64,000 bases of DNA. Source: Candidatus Brachybacterium merdavium. Lineage in GTDB: Bacteria > Actinomycetota > Actinomycetes > Actinomycetales > Dermabacteraceae. The position numbers and the translations under genes were made by a program. The stretch is taken from contig DWZH01000107.1 of assembly GCA_019118275.1 (NCBI GenBank), forward strand, positions 1-64,000, written 5' to 3'. This document shows, piece by piece, positions 1 to 8,749 of the stretch (positions are counted from its first letter, which is position 1; each line of letters starts with the position of its first letter). The notes below the pieces were generated by a model that worked only from the letters and a program-made list of their open reading frames with translations, had not been told where the DNA came from and ran no database searches.

Positions 1-97
1 AGGAAACGCCCGGTTCCATTCCGAACCCGGTAGCTAAGCTCGACTGCGCCGATGGTACTGCACTCGGGAGGGTGTGGGAGAGTAGGTCGCCGCCGGA
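1..97 (+). rRNA. rrf: 5S ribosomal RNA, 3' part
   Basis: The first ~97 bases read as the 3' four-fifths of a 5S rRNA: the CCGAACCCGG helix region, AGCTAAG, and the 3' end GAGAGTAGGTCGCCGCCGGAC. The 5' end lies outside the window. It is presumably the last gene of an rrs-rrl-rrf operon, since a terminator hairpin with a T-tract follows within ~15 nt. The exact 3' end could differ by 1-3 nt. Confidence 0.9.
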
Positions 98-108
98 CAT
101 CTTTGTGT

Positions 109-176
109 GGGGAGTGGGAGAGTCGCTGAGGAGCCCGTGTACGGGGTTTCTCGCCTCTCCTGCTCCCTCTTTTTTT
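109..176 (+). terminator. rRNA operon intrinsic terminator
   Basis: A long imperfect stem pairs GGGAGTGGGAGAG with CTCTCCTGCTCCC and is followed directly by CTTTTTTTC. This is the only classic hairpin plus U-tract terminator seen in the window. It sits immediately after 5S. Confidence 0.8.
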
Positions 177-212
177 CATGCCCAAAATCGAACGGGCAGT
201 GGCCTCGCTGCA

Positions 213-250
213 GGCCGCCGGCCCTGGGGAAGAAAGGGCCGCCGGCCCTG
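213..250 (+). repeat. Two copies of a 14-bp GC-rich palindromic unit
   Basis: The 14-mer GGCCGCCGGCCCTG occurs at 213-226 and 237-250. Both copies are nearly self-complementary (AGGGCCG/CGGCCCT arms in the second). They lie between the rRNA terminator and the next gene. Function is unknown; they may form small hairpins. Confidence 0.5.
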
Positions 251-345
251 AGGCAGAAACAGTGGCCCCGCGTGACCCGGTGCCCGACTCGGCATGGGGA
301 GCTCTGAGACTGCACTCGATGTGCCCCCTGTGACGGCGCGGGCAA

Positions 346-435
346 CGGTGAGCCCGTCTCGCGGCTGGGATCGTTGCGGGGTACGCCGCACGGTGAGCCC
401 GCCTCTCGGCTGGGATCGGTGCGGGGTGCGCCGCG
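346..435 (+). repeat. 45-bp tandem direct duplication
   Basis: Bases 346-390 and 391-435 are adjacent 45-bp copies beginning CGGTGAGCCCG, with 5 mismatches (40 of 45 identical). No gene is visible in 177-591: the six-frame ORFs are short and arginine/proline-biased. The block lies in the spacer after the rRNA operon and could be neutral duplication or a regulatory site. Confidence 0.75.
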
Positions 436-568
436 CCAGATGGACATAGCTCCAGGTGTGAGCCGGACTGCAGGTGCTCCCAGTCGCCCGTGAGAGGAGT
501 CACCGCAGGCAAGGTTACCTACCGGTCTCATTTGAGCGGTCGCCTAAGGTTGACGCACCAGATCGATC

Positions 569-574
569 TATAGA
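569..574 (+). promoter_or_regulatory. Candidate -10 for the TPR gene operon
   Basis: TATAGA lies 17 nt before the GTG at 592. A TTGACG upstream is only 13 nt away, too close to be a canonical -35. Weak candidate, listed because a long co-directional gene run starts here. Confidence 0.3.
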
Positions 575-591
575 GAAGACGGACGGGCTAC

Positions 592-1941
592 GTGGCTGAC
601 GAAGGCAAGAAGGATGGCGACCGCGTACACGGCGATAGCAGCCGAGGCGACCAGCGGTACGGTCCGCGCGCGTCCGAACGACGCTCGGAAGGTGATCGCT
701 CCGGCAGGCCGACGCGCTCGGAGCGATCCGAAGGCCCCGATGCGGGACGCCGTGGTCCCCGCTCGGCGCGTGGGGATCGTCCGCGCACGGTCGGTGACCA
801 TCCCGGCAGGCGCAAGCACCGCGACCCCCAGCCCAACCGGCGGACCGAACGTCCGGGAGGGGGAAACTCGTCAGCTCGCGACGAGTCCCGGGGGCGCGCT
901 GATCGCGGATACCGGGGATGGCCCGGCAGCGAGCGTGGCGAGCGCCGGGACCGCAATGTCCGAGGCGGTCGTTCGGAGGGAAGCGCCCGTCCCGGCCGGT
1001 CCGGGCGTCCGGCACGCACCGAACGTGAACCGCGCCCCTTCGAACCGCAGCTGCCCGCCGGTGTCACCGGCAAGGAGCTGGACCGCGACTTCCTCGACGA
1101 GCTCCGCGGGCTGAGCCGTGAGACCGCGGAGCGTGTAGCCCAGCACGTCGTGGCGGCCTACGTGCTCGAGGACAGCGATCCGAAGGCCTCCCAGGCTCAC
1201 GCCAAGTTCGCCGCCCGCATCGGTGCGCGCATCGGCGCGGTGCGCGAGGCCCACGGGATCCTCGCCTACCGCAGCGGCGACTATCGCACCGCTGTCCGCG
1301 AGCTGCGCACCTCGCTGCGGATCACCGGCCGCCTCGATGTGCTGCCGATGATCGCTGATGCCGAGCGGGGGATGGGGCGGCCTGAGCGGGCCCTGGACAT
1401 CGCCTCCTCCGACGACGCCTCCGCCCTCGGGGCCGACGCGGCCATCGAGCTGATGATCGTGGTCGCCGGCGCCTACGCGGACACCGGGGACATCGAGACC
1501 GCACTGGGCACCCTCGAGATCCCTGCCCTGCGCCACAAGGTCGACGGGCGCTGGCAGGTCCGGCTCTGGGCGGCCTACTCCGATCTGCTGGCACGCGCCG
1601 GCCGGCAGGAGGAGGCCAAACGCTGGTTGACCCTGACCGCCGACGCTGACACCGAGGGGCTCACCGATGCCGCCGCACGTTTGGGCCGCCCGATGCCGCA
1701 GCCGGTGGACGTCTCCTGGCACAGCGACGAGGAGCTCTCCGTCATCGATGTCTACGAGGAGGACGCCGACACTCCCGGGGACGCCGGTACCTCGGAGGGC
1801 GTTGACATCCCGGAGGGGCACGCCGCCGGGAAGGAACCGGAGTCTGCCCACGCCACGGTCTCGCAGGACCCGGCCGGAGAGCGGCCGCGCGAAGCTGTCC
1901 TGGCCAGCGCCCGGCACTCGAGCCCGAAGGAGCGTTCGTGA
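592..1941 (+). CDS. Tetratricopeptide-repeat protein with RG-rich disordered N-terminus
   Basis: 449 aa, GTG start. Residues ~1-145 are low-complexity and strongly basic (Arg, Gly, Ser, Asp), with many RGG/GRSGRP-like pieces. Residues ~150-370 are helical, with repeat-like segments (AHGILAYRSGDYRTAVREL) typical of TPR folds. The last ~75 residues are acidic. No enzyme motif is seen. By position it corresponds to the conserved actinobacterial gene upstream of the HAD phosphatase in the tlyA/recN cluster. It overlaps the next gene by 4 bp (GTGA), so the two are translationally coupled. The disordered basic segment suggests nucleic-acid binding, and the TPR part a protein scaffold; both are inference. 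The start is fairly uncertain because the N-terminus is low-complexity. Confidence 0.8.
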   Translation: MADEGKKDGDRVHGDSSRGDQRYGPRASERRSEGDRSGRPTRSERSEGPDAGRRGPRSARGDRPRTVGDHPGRRKHRDPQPNRRTERPGGGNSSARDESRGRADRGYRGWPGSERGERRDRNVRGGRSEGSARPGRSGRPARTEREPRPFEPQLPAGVTGKELDRDFLDELRGLSRETAERVAQHVVAAYVLEDSDPKASQAHAKFAARIGARIGAVREAHGILAYRSGDYRTAVRELRTSLRITGRLDVLPMIADAERGMGRPERALDIASSDDASALGADAAIELMIVVAGAYADTGDIETALGTLEIPALRHKVDGRWQVRLWAAYSDLLARAGRQEEAKRWLTLTADADTEGLTDAAARLGRPMPQPVDVSWHSDEELSVIDVYEEDADTPGDAGTSEGVDIPEGHAAGKEPESAHATVSQDPAGERPREAVLASARHSSPKERS

Positions 1942-2957
1942 TCCGCCGTCCCCACCCATCCCTGCTCGACCTGTACGACGCGCTGTTGCTCGATCTCGAC
2001 GGCACGCTCATGCACGGGACGGTGCCGATCCCGCACGCCGCCGGCGCCGTCGAGCGTGCCCGCGCGGCCGGGGTCCGGCTCGTCTTCGCGACGAACAACG
2101 CCTCCCGCACGCCCCAGCAGGCCGCCGAGCACCTCGCGCTCGTAGGGGTCGACGCCGAGCCCGCCGAGTTCGTCACCTCCCCCCAGGTGGCCTCGCGTCT
2201 GCTCGCCGAACGACTCGGGCCCGGAGCGAAGGTGCTGGTCGTCGGCGGGCCCAGCCTCGCCGAGCAGATCCGCCTCGAGGGACTCGAGGCGACCTTCGAG
2301 GATGAGCGGGAGGTGGCCGCCGTGGTGCAGGGCTGGAGCCCGGACCTGAACTGGGAGCGCCTGGCCGAGGGCTCCTACGCCATCCGTCGGGGCGCCTACT
2401 GGATGGCCACCAACATCGACGCGACCCTGCCCACCGAGCGCGGTATGGCCCCGGGCAACGGCTCCATGGTCGCCGCGCTGCGCCACGCGACCGGCGTCGA
2501 GCCGGATGTGGCGGGCAAGCCCGAGCCGGGGATGTTCACCGTCGCCGCCCAGGACATCGCAGCCCGGCGCCCGCTGATCGTGGGCGACCGGCTCGACACC
2601 GACATCGAGGGAGCGGTGCGTGCCGGCATGGACTCGCTGCTGGTGCTGACCGGTGTGAACACCGTCGAGGACGCGTTGCGCGCCGAGCCGGTGCGTCGTC
2701 CTACGTTCATCCTGCCCGACCTCGCGCAGCTGGCCGCGCCCTTCGCGCTGCCGGTGGTGGACGGGGACGAGGCCCGCTGTGGCGCCGTCAGCGCGACGTG
2801 GTCCGGCGGTGACATCACCATCAACGGGCCGGCGCAGGACCCGCGGGTGCTGCGGGCGGTGCTGGCCCTGCTCGCGGCCCACAGCGCCGAGGCGGCCTGG
2901 GACGGCCAGCTGATCGAGGCCGGCGCGGCGGCGAAGCAGGCTGCCCGGACCTCGTGA
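1938..2957 (+). CDS. HAD-IIA family phosphatase (NagD-like)
   Basis: 339 aa, GTG start overlapping the upstream stop. HAD motif I DLDGT is at residues 19-23 (nucleophile Asp19, acid/base Asp21). Motif II is the FATNNAS region near residue 52, and motif IV GDRLDTDIEG is at ~214-223. The large C2 cap between motifs is the IIA arrangement of NagD, AraL and phosphoglycolate phosphatases. The mycobacterial gene in this position (Rv1692) has been described as a glycerol-3-phosphate phosphatase, so recycling of glycerol phosphate from lipids is a reasonable guess. The extra ~70 residues after the HAD core are not explained. Overlaps tlyA by 4 bp. Confidence 0.88.
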   Translation: MIRRPHPSLLDLYDALLLDLDGTLMHGTVPIPHAAGAVERARAAGVRLVFATNNASRTPQQAAEHLALVGVDAEPAEFVTSPQVASRLLAERLGPGAKVLVVGGPSLAEQIRLEGLEATFEDEREVAAVVQGWSPDLNWERLAEGSYAIRRGAYWMATNIDATLPTERGMAPGNGSMVAALRHATGVEPDVAGKPEPGMFTVAAQDIAARRPLIVGDRLDTDIEGAVRAGMDSLLVLTGVNTVEDALRAEPVRRPTFILPDLAQLAAPFALPVVDGDEARCGAVSATWSGGDITINGPAQDPRVLRAVLALLAAHSAEAAWDGQLIEAGAAAKQAARTS

Positions 2958-3802
2958 GCGCGCAGCGGCTCGATGTGGCCCTTGCGGCCGCCGGACTGGC
3001 CCGGTCCCGCACCCACGCCCGCCGCATCATCGAGGAGGGGCGGGCCCGCGTGGACGACCTCAGCGTCACCCGACCCTCCGCCCCCGTGCCCGCAGGTTCG
3101 AGCTTGACCGTCGTCGACATCCCCGATGGCGTCGAGTTCGCCTCCCGCGCCGCCCACAAGCTGATCAGCGCTTTGGACACACTCGGCATCGACCCCAGCG
3201 GCCTGCGCTGTGTGGACGCCGGTGCGTCCACCGGCGGGTTCAGCGATGTGCTGCTGCGCCGCGGCGCGGCCCACATCAGTGCTGTCGACATCGGACACGA
3301 CCAGCTCGCCGCCCATGTGCGCGAGGACCCGCGCGTCACCGTCCACGACGGGATCAGCGTGCGCGTGCTGACCCCCGAGCTGCTCGGCGGGCCCGCGGAC
3401 CTGCTGGTCGCAGATCTCTCGTTCATCTCCCTGCGCACCGTGGTCGCAGCGCTGGGCGGAGTCGTCCGTGATGACGGCGAGCTGCTGGTGATGGTCAAAC
3501 CCCAGTTCGAGGTGGGCCGAGCGGCGCTGCCCCGCACCGGTGTGGTCACCGATCCGGAGCAGCACATCCGGGCGGTCCGCGAGGTGGCGCGGGCCGCGGC
3601 GGGTGAGGGCCTGGTCACCCTGGCGGTCGGTGCCAGCGGCCTCACCGGCCAGGACGGCAACCGGGAGTACTTCCTGCATCTGCGCCGCACCGGCGTGACC
3701 TGTGCGCTCGAGGTCCCCGCCTGTGACATGATCGAGTCCGCCGTGCGTGGGGCCGTGCCGCACGGGCGGCACCCACGAGGCGACCATACAGGGAAGGGAT
3801 GA
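2954..3802 (+). CDS. tlyA: TlyA-family rRNA 2'-O-methyltransferase
   Basis: 282 aa, GTG start. An N-terminal S4 RNA-binding domain (MSAQRLDVALAAAGLARSR, ~1-60) precedes a Rossmann methyltransferase domain with the SAM motif VDAGASTGGF (~86-95). Lys and Asp positions in AAHKL, VADLSF and VKPQFEVG fit the 2'-O-methyltransferase catalytic set. Characterised homologues methylate ribose of 16S C1409 and 23S C1920 (E. coli numbering) and affect capreomycin sensitivity. It sits between the HAD phosphatase and nadK with 4-bp overlaps on both sides, the standard actinobacterial order. Confidence 0.93.
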   Translation: MSAQRLDVALAAAGLARSRTHARRIIEEGRARVDDLSVTRPSAPVPAGSSLTVVDIPDGVEFASRAAHKLISALDTLGIDPSGLRCVDAGASTGGFSDVLLRRGAAHISAVDIGHDQLAAHVREDPRVTVHDGISVRVLTPELLGGPADLLVADLSFISLRTVVAALGGVVRDDGELLVMVKPQFEVGRAALPRTGVVTDPEQHIRAVREVARAAAGEGLVTLAVGASGLTGQDGNREYFLHLRRTGVTCALEVPACDMIESAVRGAVPHGRHPRGDHTGKG

Positions 3803-4752
3803 CCAGGATGCGACGGTTCCTGCTGTACGTGCACACGGGCCGGCGCGCTGCTCTGAACGCCCTGCAGACCGTCCTGGCCGAGCTCACGGCGCACGAGGTG
3901 CGCGGCGTCATCGTCGACGAGCAGGTCGACGAGATCCGGGCCCTGCCCGACAGTGATGTCCCGCCGGGGCTGCGCGAGACCCTGACCGGCAGCGATGTCG
4001 ACGTCCTCGACGCGGTCTCCGCCGCCGATCTGGTGGAGCTGGGCATCGTGCTGGGCGGGGACGGGACCATCTTGCGCGCCCTCGAAGCCGTCCGTGAGGC
4101 CGATGTGCCCGTGCACGGCGTCAACCTCGGACACGTCGGCTTCCTCGCCGAGAGCGAGGTCGAGGGCCTGGCCGCGACCGTCACCCGGCTGCTGGAGGGC
4201 GACTACCAGATCGAGAACCGCTCCGCCCTGGACATCTCTGTGCTGGCCGAGGACGACACGGTCGTCTCCGAGCACTGGGCCCTGAACGAGGCCGCCCTGG
4301 AGAAGTCGGACCGCCAGAAGATGATCTCCGTCGCGATCGAGATCGACGGGCGTCCCGTATCCTCCTTCAGCTGCGACGGCGTGCTGCTGTCGACCTCGAC
4401 CGGATCCACGGCCTACGCTTTCAGCGCCGGCGGCCCGGTGGTATGGCCCGAGGTGGACGCGCTGATGCTGATCCCGCTGGCCGCTCACGCCCTGTTCGCC
4501 CGCCCGCTAGTCCTCGGCCGCTCCTCGGAGGCGGCCATCGAGATGACCCTGGACAACCGCGAGATCGGGGTGCTGACCCTGGACGGACGTCGCATGGTCG
4601 AGCTCGGCGCGGGGATGCGGGTGGAGGCACGTCTGGCATCGCAATCGGTGCGGCTGGTGCGACTGAGCGCCACCCCCTTCGCCGACCGGCTCGTCGAGAA
4701 GTTCCAGTTGCCGGTGGTGGGCTGGCGCGGGCGCGGGCCCCGCACCCGCTGA
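3799..4752 (+). CDS. nadK: NAD kinase
   Basis: 317 aa. Phosphorylates NAD to NADP. The GGDGT motif (~84-88) and the ALNEAALEK (NE/D) region that binds NAD are present, as is the glycine-rich SCDGVLLSTSTGSTAY stretch. The ATG at 3799 overlaps the tlyA stop and follows GGAAGGG; a second ATG three codons later is also possible. The last ~15 residues are Arg/Gly rich. Cytosolic, constitutive housekeeping gene; known in mycobacteria as ppnK. Confidence 0.95.
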   Translation: MTRMRRFLLYVHTGRRAALNALQTVLAELTAHEVRGVIVDEQVDEIRALPDSDVPPGLRETLTGSDVDVLDAVSAADLVELGIVLGGDGTILRALEAVREADVPVHGVNLGHVGFLAESEVEGLAATVTRLLEGDYQIENRSALDISVLAEDDTVVSEHWALNEAALEKSDRQKMISVAIEIDGRPVSSFSCDGVLLSTSTGSTAYAFSAGGPVVWPEVDALMLIPLAAHALFARPLVLGRSSEAAIEMTLDNREIGVLTLDGRRMVELGAGMRVEARLASQSVRLVRLSATPFADRLVEKFQLPVVGWRGRGPRTR

Positions 4753-4760
4753 GGGCCGCG

Positions 4761-6503
4761 ATGCTGTCTACGTTGCGCATCCGCCGCATCGGCGTGATCG
4801 ATGACGCCACCCTCGATTTCGGGCCCGGCTTCACGGCACTGACCGGGGAGACCGGCGCAGGCAAGACCATGATCGTGACGGGCCTGACCATGCTGCTGGG
4901 TGGGCGCCTGGACCGCGGCCGCACCAGCGAGGCCAGCACCGTCGACGGCACGCTGACGCTGACCGGGCATGAGGAGCTGACCGCCGCCCTGGACGAGCTC
5001 GGCGCCGAGGAGGACGACGGCGAGGTGCTGGTGGTGCGCCGCATCACCCGCGACGGCCGCTCTCGCGCCCAGATCGGAGGGGTGCCCGTCCCCATCGGCA
5101 CCCTGTCCCGGCTCGTCGGCACCGCGGTCACAGTGCACGGGCAGTCCGATCAGCAGCGTCTGCGCGACCCCGATGCCCAGCGCGAGGCGCTGGATCGTTT
5201 CGGCGCGGCGGAGATCGGCCCGCTGCTGTCCCGCCACCGGAAGGCCTGGCGGCGGCGCACCGAGCTCGCCGGACGGCTGGCCGAGCTCGAGGAGGTCCTG
5301 ACCGAGCGCGACCGCCGCGGCACGGCGCTGCGTGAGGCCCTGGAACGGATCGAGCAGTCCGATCCGCAGCCGGGGGAGGACCAGGCCCTGCGCACGGAGC
5401 TGGAGCGGCTGGGCAACGCCGAGGAGCTGCGCGCCGCCGCCTCCCAGGCCGCTCTCGCCCTGGTCGGGGACGAGGGGCCGGCCGCGGGCGCCCTGGTCGA
5501 TGTGGCCGCCGAGCTCACCGGCCGCGCGGCTCGCACCGATCCCACCCTGGCGTCGCTGGGGGAGCGGCTGGATGCCTCCCGCATCGAGCTGTCGGACCTG
5601 GCCGCAGAGCTCTCCCGCTATGCCGACAGCATCGACGGCTCACCGGGACGCCTGGACGAGGCCAACGAGCGGCTCGCGGAGCTGACCTCCCTGGTGCGGG
5701 ACCTCGGCGCGTTGCTGCCCGGTCCCGAGGGACCGGCCGGCGACGTCACCGAGCTGCTCGAGGCCTCCCGCTCCGCCGCGATCGACCTCGACCGCTACGA
5801 CGGCGCCGATCAGGAGCGCGAGGAATCGGCACGCGAGCTCGAGCAGGCCGAGGCCGAGGTCGAGGACCTCGCCGCGCAGCTGTCGGCGGCCCGGCGCGAG
5901 GCCGCGCAGCGGCTGTCGGCCGCGGTCCAGACCGAGCTGGTCCACCTGGAGATGCCCGACGCCCAGATCAGCGTCGAGGTCACCGAGCACGCCCCCCGAT
6001 CCCATGGCCGCGATGCGGTCGCGATCCTGCTGGCGCCCCACCCGGGGGCCCAGCACCGCCCTGTGGCCCGGGCCGCCTCCGGGGGTGAGCTCTCCCGCGT
6101 GATGCTCGCCCTCGAGGTGGCGCTGTCGGCCTCACGCAGCGATCGCAGCGCCGCCCCGGTGTTCGTCTTCGACGAGATCGACGCCGGGATCGGCGGCCGA
6201 GCCGCGCTGGCCGTGGGGCAACGCCTGGCCCGGCTGGCCCGCCACGCTCAGGTGATCGTGGTCACCCATCTGCCGCAGGTGGCCGCCCATGCCGGCACTC
6301 ACCTGCAGATCGTGAAGACCTCGCAGAACGGCGCCACCCGCTCCACGGTGGAGTTCCTCGAGCGCGAGGAGCGCATCCGGGAGCTGGCCCGGATGCTGTC
6401 CGGTGACGACGTCTCCGAGGTCGCCCTGGCCCATGCGGAGCAGCTGTTGGACGATGCCCGCCCCCAGGTGGGCGCGACGGCCGAGCAGGGGGCCTCGTCG
6501 TGA
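4761..6503 (+). CDS. recN: DNA repair protein RecN
   Basis: 580 aa SMC-like ATPase for double-strand break repair. Walker A GETGAGKT is near residues 30-37; Walker B/D-loop FVFDEIDAGIGG and signature ASGGELSR are near the C-terminus. Between them is a long Glu/Ala/Arg coiled-coil region. The ORF-track entry starting at 4443 is an upstream extension through nadK. The ATG at 4761 (MLSTLRIRRIGVID) is 8 nt after the nadK stop and matches the family N-terminus, so it is the start used here. Overlaps steA by 4 bp. Confidence 0.95.
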   Translation: MLSTLRIRRIGVIDDATLDFGPGFTALTGETGAGKTMIVTGLTMLLGGRLDRGRTSEASTVDGTLTLTGHEELTAALDELGAEEDDGEVLVVRRITRDGRSRAQIGGVPVPIGTLSRLVGTAVTVHGQSDQQRLRDPDAQREALDRFGAAEIGPLLSRHRKAWRRRTELAGRLAELEEVLTERDRRGTALREALERIEQSDPQPGEDQALRTELERLGNAEELRAAASQAALALVGDEGPAAGALVDVAAELTGRAARTDPTLASLGERLDASRIELSDLAAELSRYADSIDGSPGRLDEANERLAELTSLVRDLGALLPGPEGPAGDVTELLEASRSAAIDLDRYDGADQEREESARELEQAEAEVEDLAAQLSAARREAAQRLSAAVQTELVHLEMPDAQISVEVTEHAPRSHGRDAVAILLAPHPGAQHRPVARAASGGELSRVMLALEVALSASRSDRSAAPVFVFDEIDAGIGGRAALAVGQRLARLARHAQVIVVTHLPQVAAHAGTHLQIVKTSQNGATRSTVEFLEREERIRELARMLSGDDVSEVALAHAEQLLDDARPQVGATAEQGASS

Positions 6504-7681
6504 CCGCGACCGCGCACCCGCACCTGTCCGGACCGGCCCGCCTGGGAAAGCGCACCAAGGACCTGACCACGCGCCTCGCGCCGGGCGACATCGCCGTCAT
6601 CGATCACGAGGACATCGACCGTGTCGCCGCCGAGGCCCTGGTCGAGCGCCGTCCCGCGGCGGTGCTCAACGTCGCCGCCTCCACCTCCGGGCGGTACCCC
6701 AACGCCGGCCCTCAGATCCTGGTCGATGCCGGGATCGCCCTGATCGACGCCATCGGTCCCGTCCTGTTCGAGGATCTGCGGGACGGGGAGATCATCACCC
6801 TGGACGGGGCGACCGTGCTCCGCGAGGGCACCTGGATCGGCGAGGGCATCGTTCAGGACCAGGCCACCATCGACACGTCCCAGGAGATCGCCCGCGAGGG
6901 CCTGTCCGAGCAGCTCGAGAAGTTCGCCGAGAACACCATGGAGTACATGCTGCGCGAACGCGACCTGCTGCTCGACGGCATCGGCGCCCCCGGCATCCGC
7001 ACCAACCTGGCCGGCCGGCCGGTGCTGATCGTCGTGCGCGGCTACCACTACAAGGAGGACCTGGCCACCCTGCGGCCGTTCCTGCGGGAGAACAGGCCCG
7101 TGATCATCGGTGTCGACGGCGGCGCCGACGCGGTCCTGGACGCCGGGTTCCGGCCCGACATGATCATCGGCGACATGGACTCCGTCTCCGATCGGGCGCT
7201 GCGCAGCGGCGCCGAACTGGTGGTCCACGCCTACCGCGACGGCCGCGCCCCCGGCCTGGAGCGCCTCGAGAGGCTCGGACTCGGCGACGACACCATCCTG
7301 TTCCCGGCCTCGGGGACCAGCGAGGACATCGCCATGCTGATGGCCGACGAGAAGGGCGCCTCGGTGATCGTGGCCGTGGGCACCCACGGGACCCTCGAGG
7401 AGTTCCTGGACAAGGGTCGTGCCGGCATGAGCTCGACCTTCCTCACCCGTCTGCGGGTCGGCTCGAAGCTGGTCGATGCCAAGGGCGTCTCGCGCCTGTA
7501 CCGTCAGAGGATCTCCACGTTCCAGCTGGCACTGCTGGCACTGGCGGGGCTGGCCGCCCTGGCGGTGGCCCTCTGGGCCACCCCGGGAGGGCAGGCCCTG
7601 GTCCAGATCCTGGGTGCCCGTCTGGATGGGATGCTGTCCTGGTTCACCACGCTGTTCGCACCCCGGCCCAGCGGGTCGTAG
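6500..7681 (+). CDS. steA: SteA, thiamine-pyrophosphokinase-fold cell-division protein
   Basis: 393 aa, GTG start. The middle holds a TPK-like nucleotide-binding fold (GVDGGADAVLDAGF and IIGDMDSVS, ~205-235). One hydrophobic segment near the C-terminus (FQLALLALAGLAALAVALW, ~340-360) anchors it to the membrane. In Corynebacterium, SteA works with SteB (next gene) in daughter-cell separation and activates peptidoglycan hydrolysis. Here too steA is immediately followed by steB, separated by 15 nt. It is probably not a thiamine enzyme despite the fold. Confidence 0.9.
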   Translation: MTATAHPHLSGPARLGKRTKDLTTRLAPGDIAVIDHEDIDRVAAEALVERRPAAVLNVAASTSGRYPNAGPQILVDAGIALIDAIGPVLFEDLRDGEIITLDGATVLREGTWIGEGIVQDQATIDTSQEIAREGLSEQLEKFAENTMEYMLRERDLLLDGIGAPGIRTNLAGRPVLIVVRGYHYKEDLATLRPFLRENRPVIIGVDGGADAVLDAGFRPDMIIGDMDSVSDRALRSGAELVVHAYRDGRAPGLERLERLGLGDDTILFPASGTSEDIAMLMADEKGASVIVAVGTHGTLEEFLDKGRAGMSSTFLTRLRVGSKLVDAKGVSRLYRQRISTFQLALLALAGLAALAVALWATPGGQALVQILGARLDGMLSWFTTLFAPRPSGS

Positions 7682-7696
7682 GAGGGCACTGAGAAC

Positions 7697-8749
7697 GTGA
7701 TCGACTTCCGCTACCACCTCGTCTCCCTGATCTCGGTGTTCCTGGCCTTGGCCGTCGGCATCGTGCTCGGGGCCGGACCCCTGCGCGAGAACCTCGGCGA
7801 CCAGCTCGCCGGGCAGGTCGAGCAGCTGCGCACCGAGCAGGACCAGCTGCGCAGCCAGGCCGATGAACTGGGCATCCAGAACGATCAGCTGGCCTCCTTC
7901 ATCACCGAGATCGGTCCCGACCTGGTGGCCGACACGCTTCCCGGGAACGACATCGCGATCCTGACCGACGACAGCTCGACCCGCCCCGCGACCGAGCGCA
8001 CCTCGGAGCTGCTGGAGGAGGCCGGTGCCCAGTCCGTCACCCGTGTCGACCTGCAGCCGGCGCTGTGGGAGCCGGACGAGGACGACCGCCGCACCGAGGC
8101 GATCTCCGCCATCTCCGCCATCGCCCCGGGCGCGCTCGACACCGAGCTGGAGGGATCCGAGCAGCTCTCCGCCGTGATCGTCACCCTGCTGGCACCGGCG
8201 GCCGAGGACAGCGACCTCGACCCCGAGCTGCGCGCCCAGATCTGGCAGATTCTGGTCGACCACCAGCTGGTGACCCTGACCGGGGACATGCCCCCGCAGG
8301 TCGACGGGGTGATCTTCGCCAGCGCCGCTCCGGAGGACCTCGCCGAGGAGTCGGAGGACGACACGGCCGCGACCGAACGGGCCCAGGGCCTGCTGGCCTC
8401 CCAGACCGCCCTGGTCGACCAGCTGGCTGTCGGTGACCTGCCCGCGGTGGTGGCCGGAGCCACACCCCACAACGATTCCACCACCAGCCTGCTGCGCACC
8501 GTCCGGGGCGACAGCGAGCTGGAGGCCCTGTCGACCACCGATCGGCTCGAGGAGGCCGACGGACCGGTGCTGTCCGTGCTCGCCCTGATCGAGCAGGCCC
8601 GGGGCGGGGCGGGGGCCTACGGCACCACCGCCGATGCCCAAGCGCGACTGCCCGAGCTTCCCGAGACCCGCTCCGCGCTCGGGGCGCCGAGCGGGGGCGG
8701 CCCCGAGGGCTCGGGACCGGCGCCCTCCGACGGCGGTGGTGACCAATGA
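7697..8749 (+). CDS. steB: SteB/MctB-family membrane-anchored protein
   Basis: 350 aa, GTG start. One N-terminal membrane helix (FRYHLVSLISVFLALAVGIVLG) is followed by a coiled coil (~35-75; QVEQLRTEQDQLRSQADEL) and a large acidic, presumably extracytoplasmic domain. This is the family annotated as 'copper transporter' MctB in mycobacteria and SteB in corynebacteria. A single-helix topology makes direct copper transport doubtful, and pairing with SteA in septum cleavage is the better-supported role given the neighbour. The C-terminus is Gly/Pro/Ser rich. Overlaps the next gene by 4 bp. Confidence 0.87.
   Translation: MIDFRYHLVSLISVFLALAVGIVLGAGPLRENLGDQLAGQVEQLRTEQDQLRSQADELGIQNDQLASFITEIGPDLVADTLPGNDIAILTDDSSTRPATERTSELLEEAGAQSVTRVDLQPALWEPDEDDRRTEAISAISAIAPGALDTELEGSEQLSAVIVTLLAPAAEDSDLDPELRAQIWQILVDHQLVTLTGDMPPQVDGVIFASAAPEDLAEESEDDTAATERAQGLLASQTALVDQLAVGDLPAVVAGATPHNDSTTSLLRTVRGDSELEALSTTDRLEEADGPVLSVLALIEQARGGAGAYGTTADAQARLPELPETRSALGAPSGGGPEGSGPAPSDGGGDQ

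Noticed and set aside
550-574. TTGACG...TATAGA as a sigma-70-type promoter for the TPR gene
   Set aside because: Spacer is only 13 nt; kept only as a weak -10 candidate.
6299-8746. 815-aa ORF on the - strand
   Set aside because: Antisense to recN end, steA and steB, which are clear family members with overlapping starts; the antisense frame shows only low-complexity Gly/Gln/Val.
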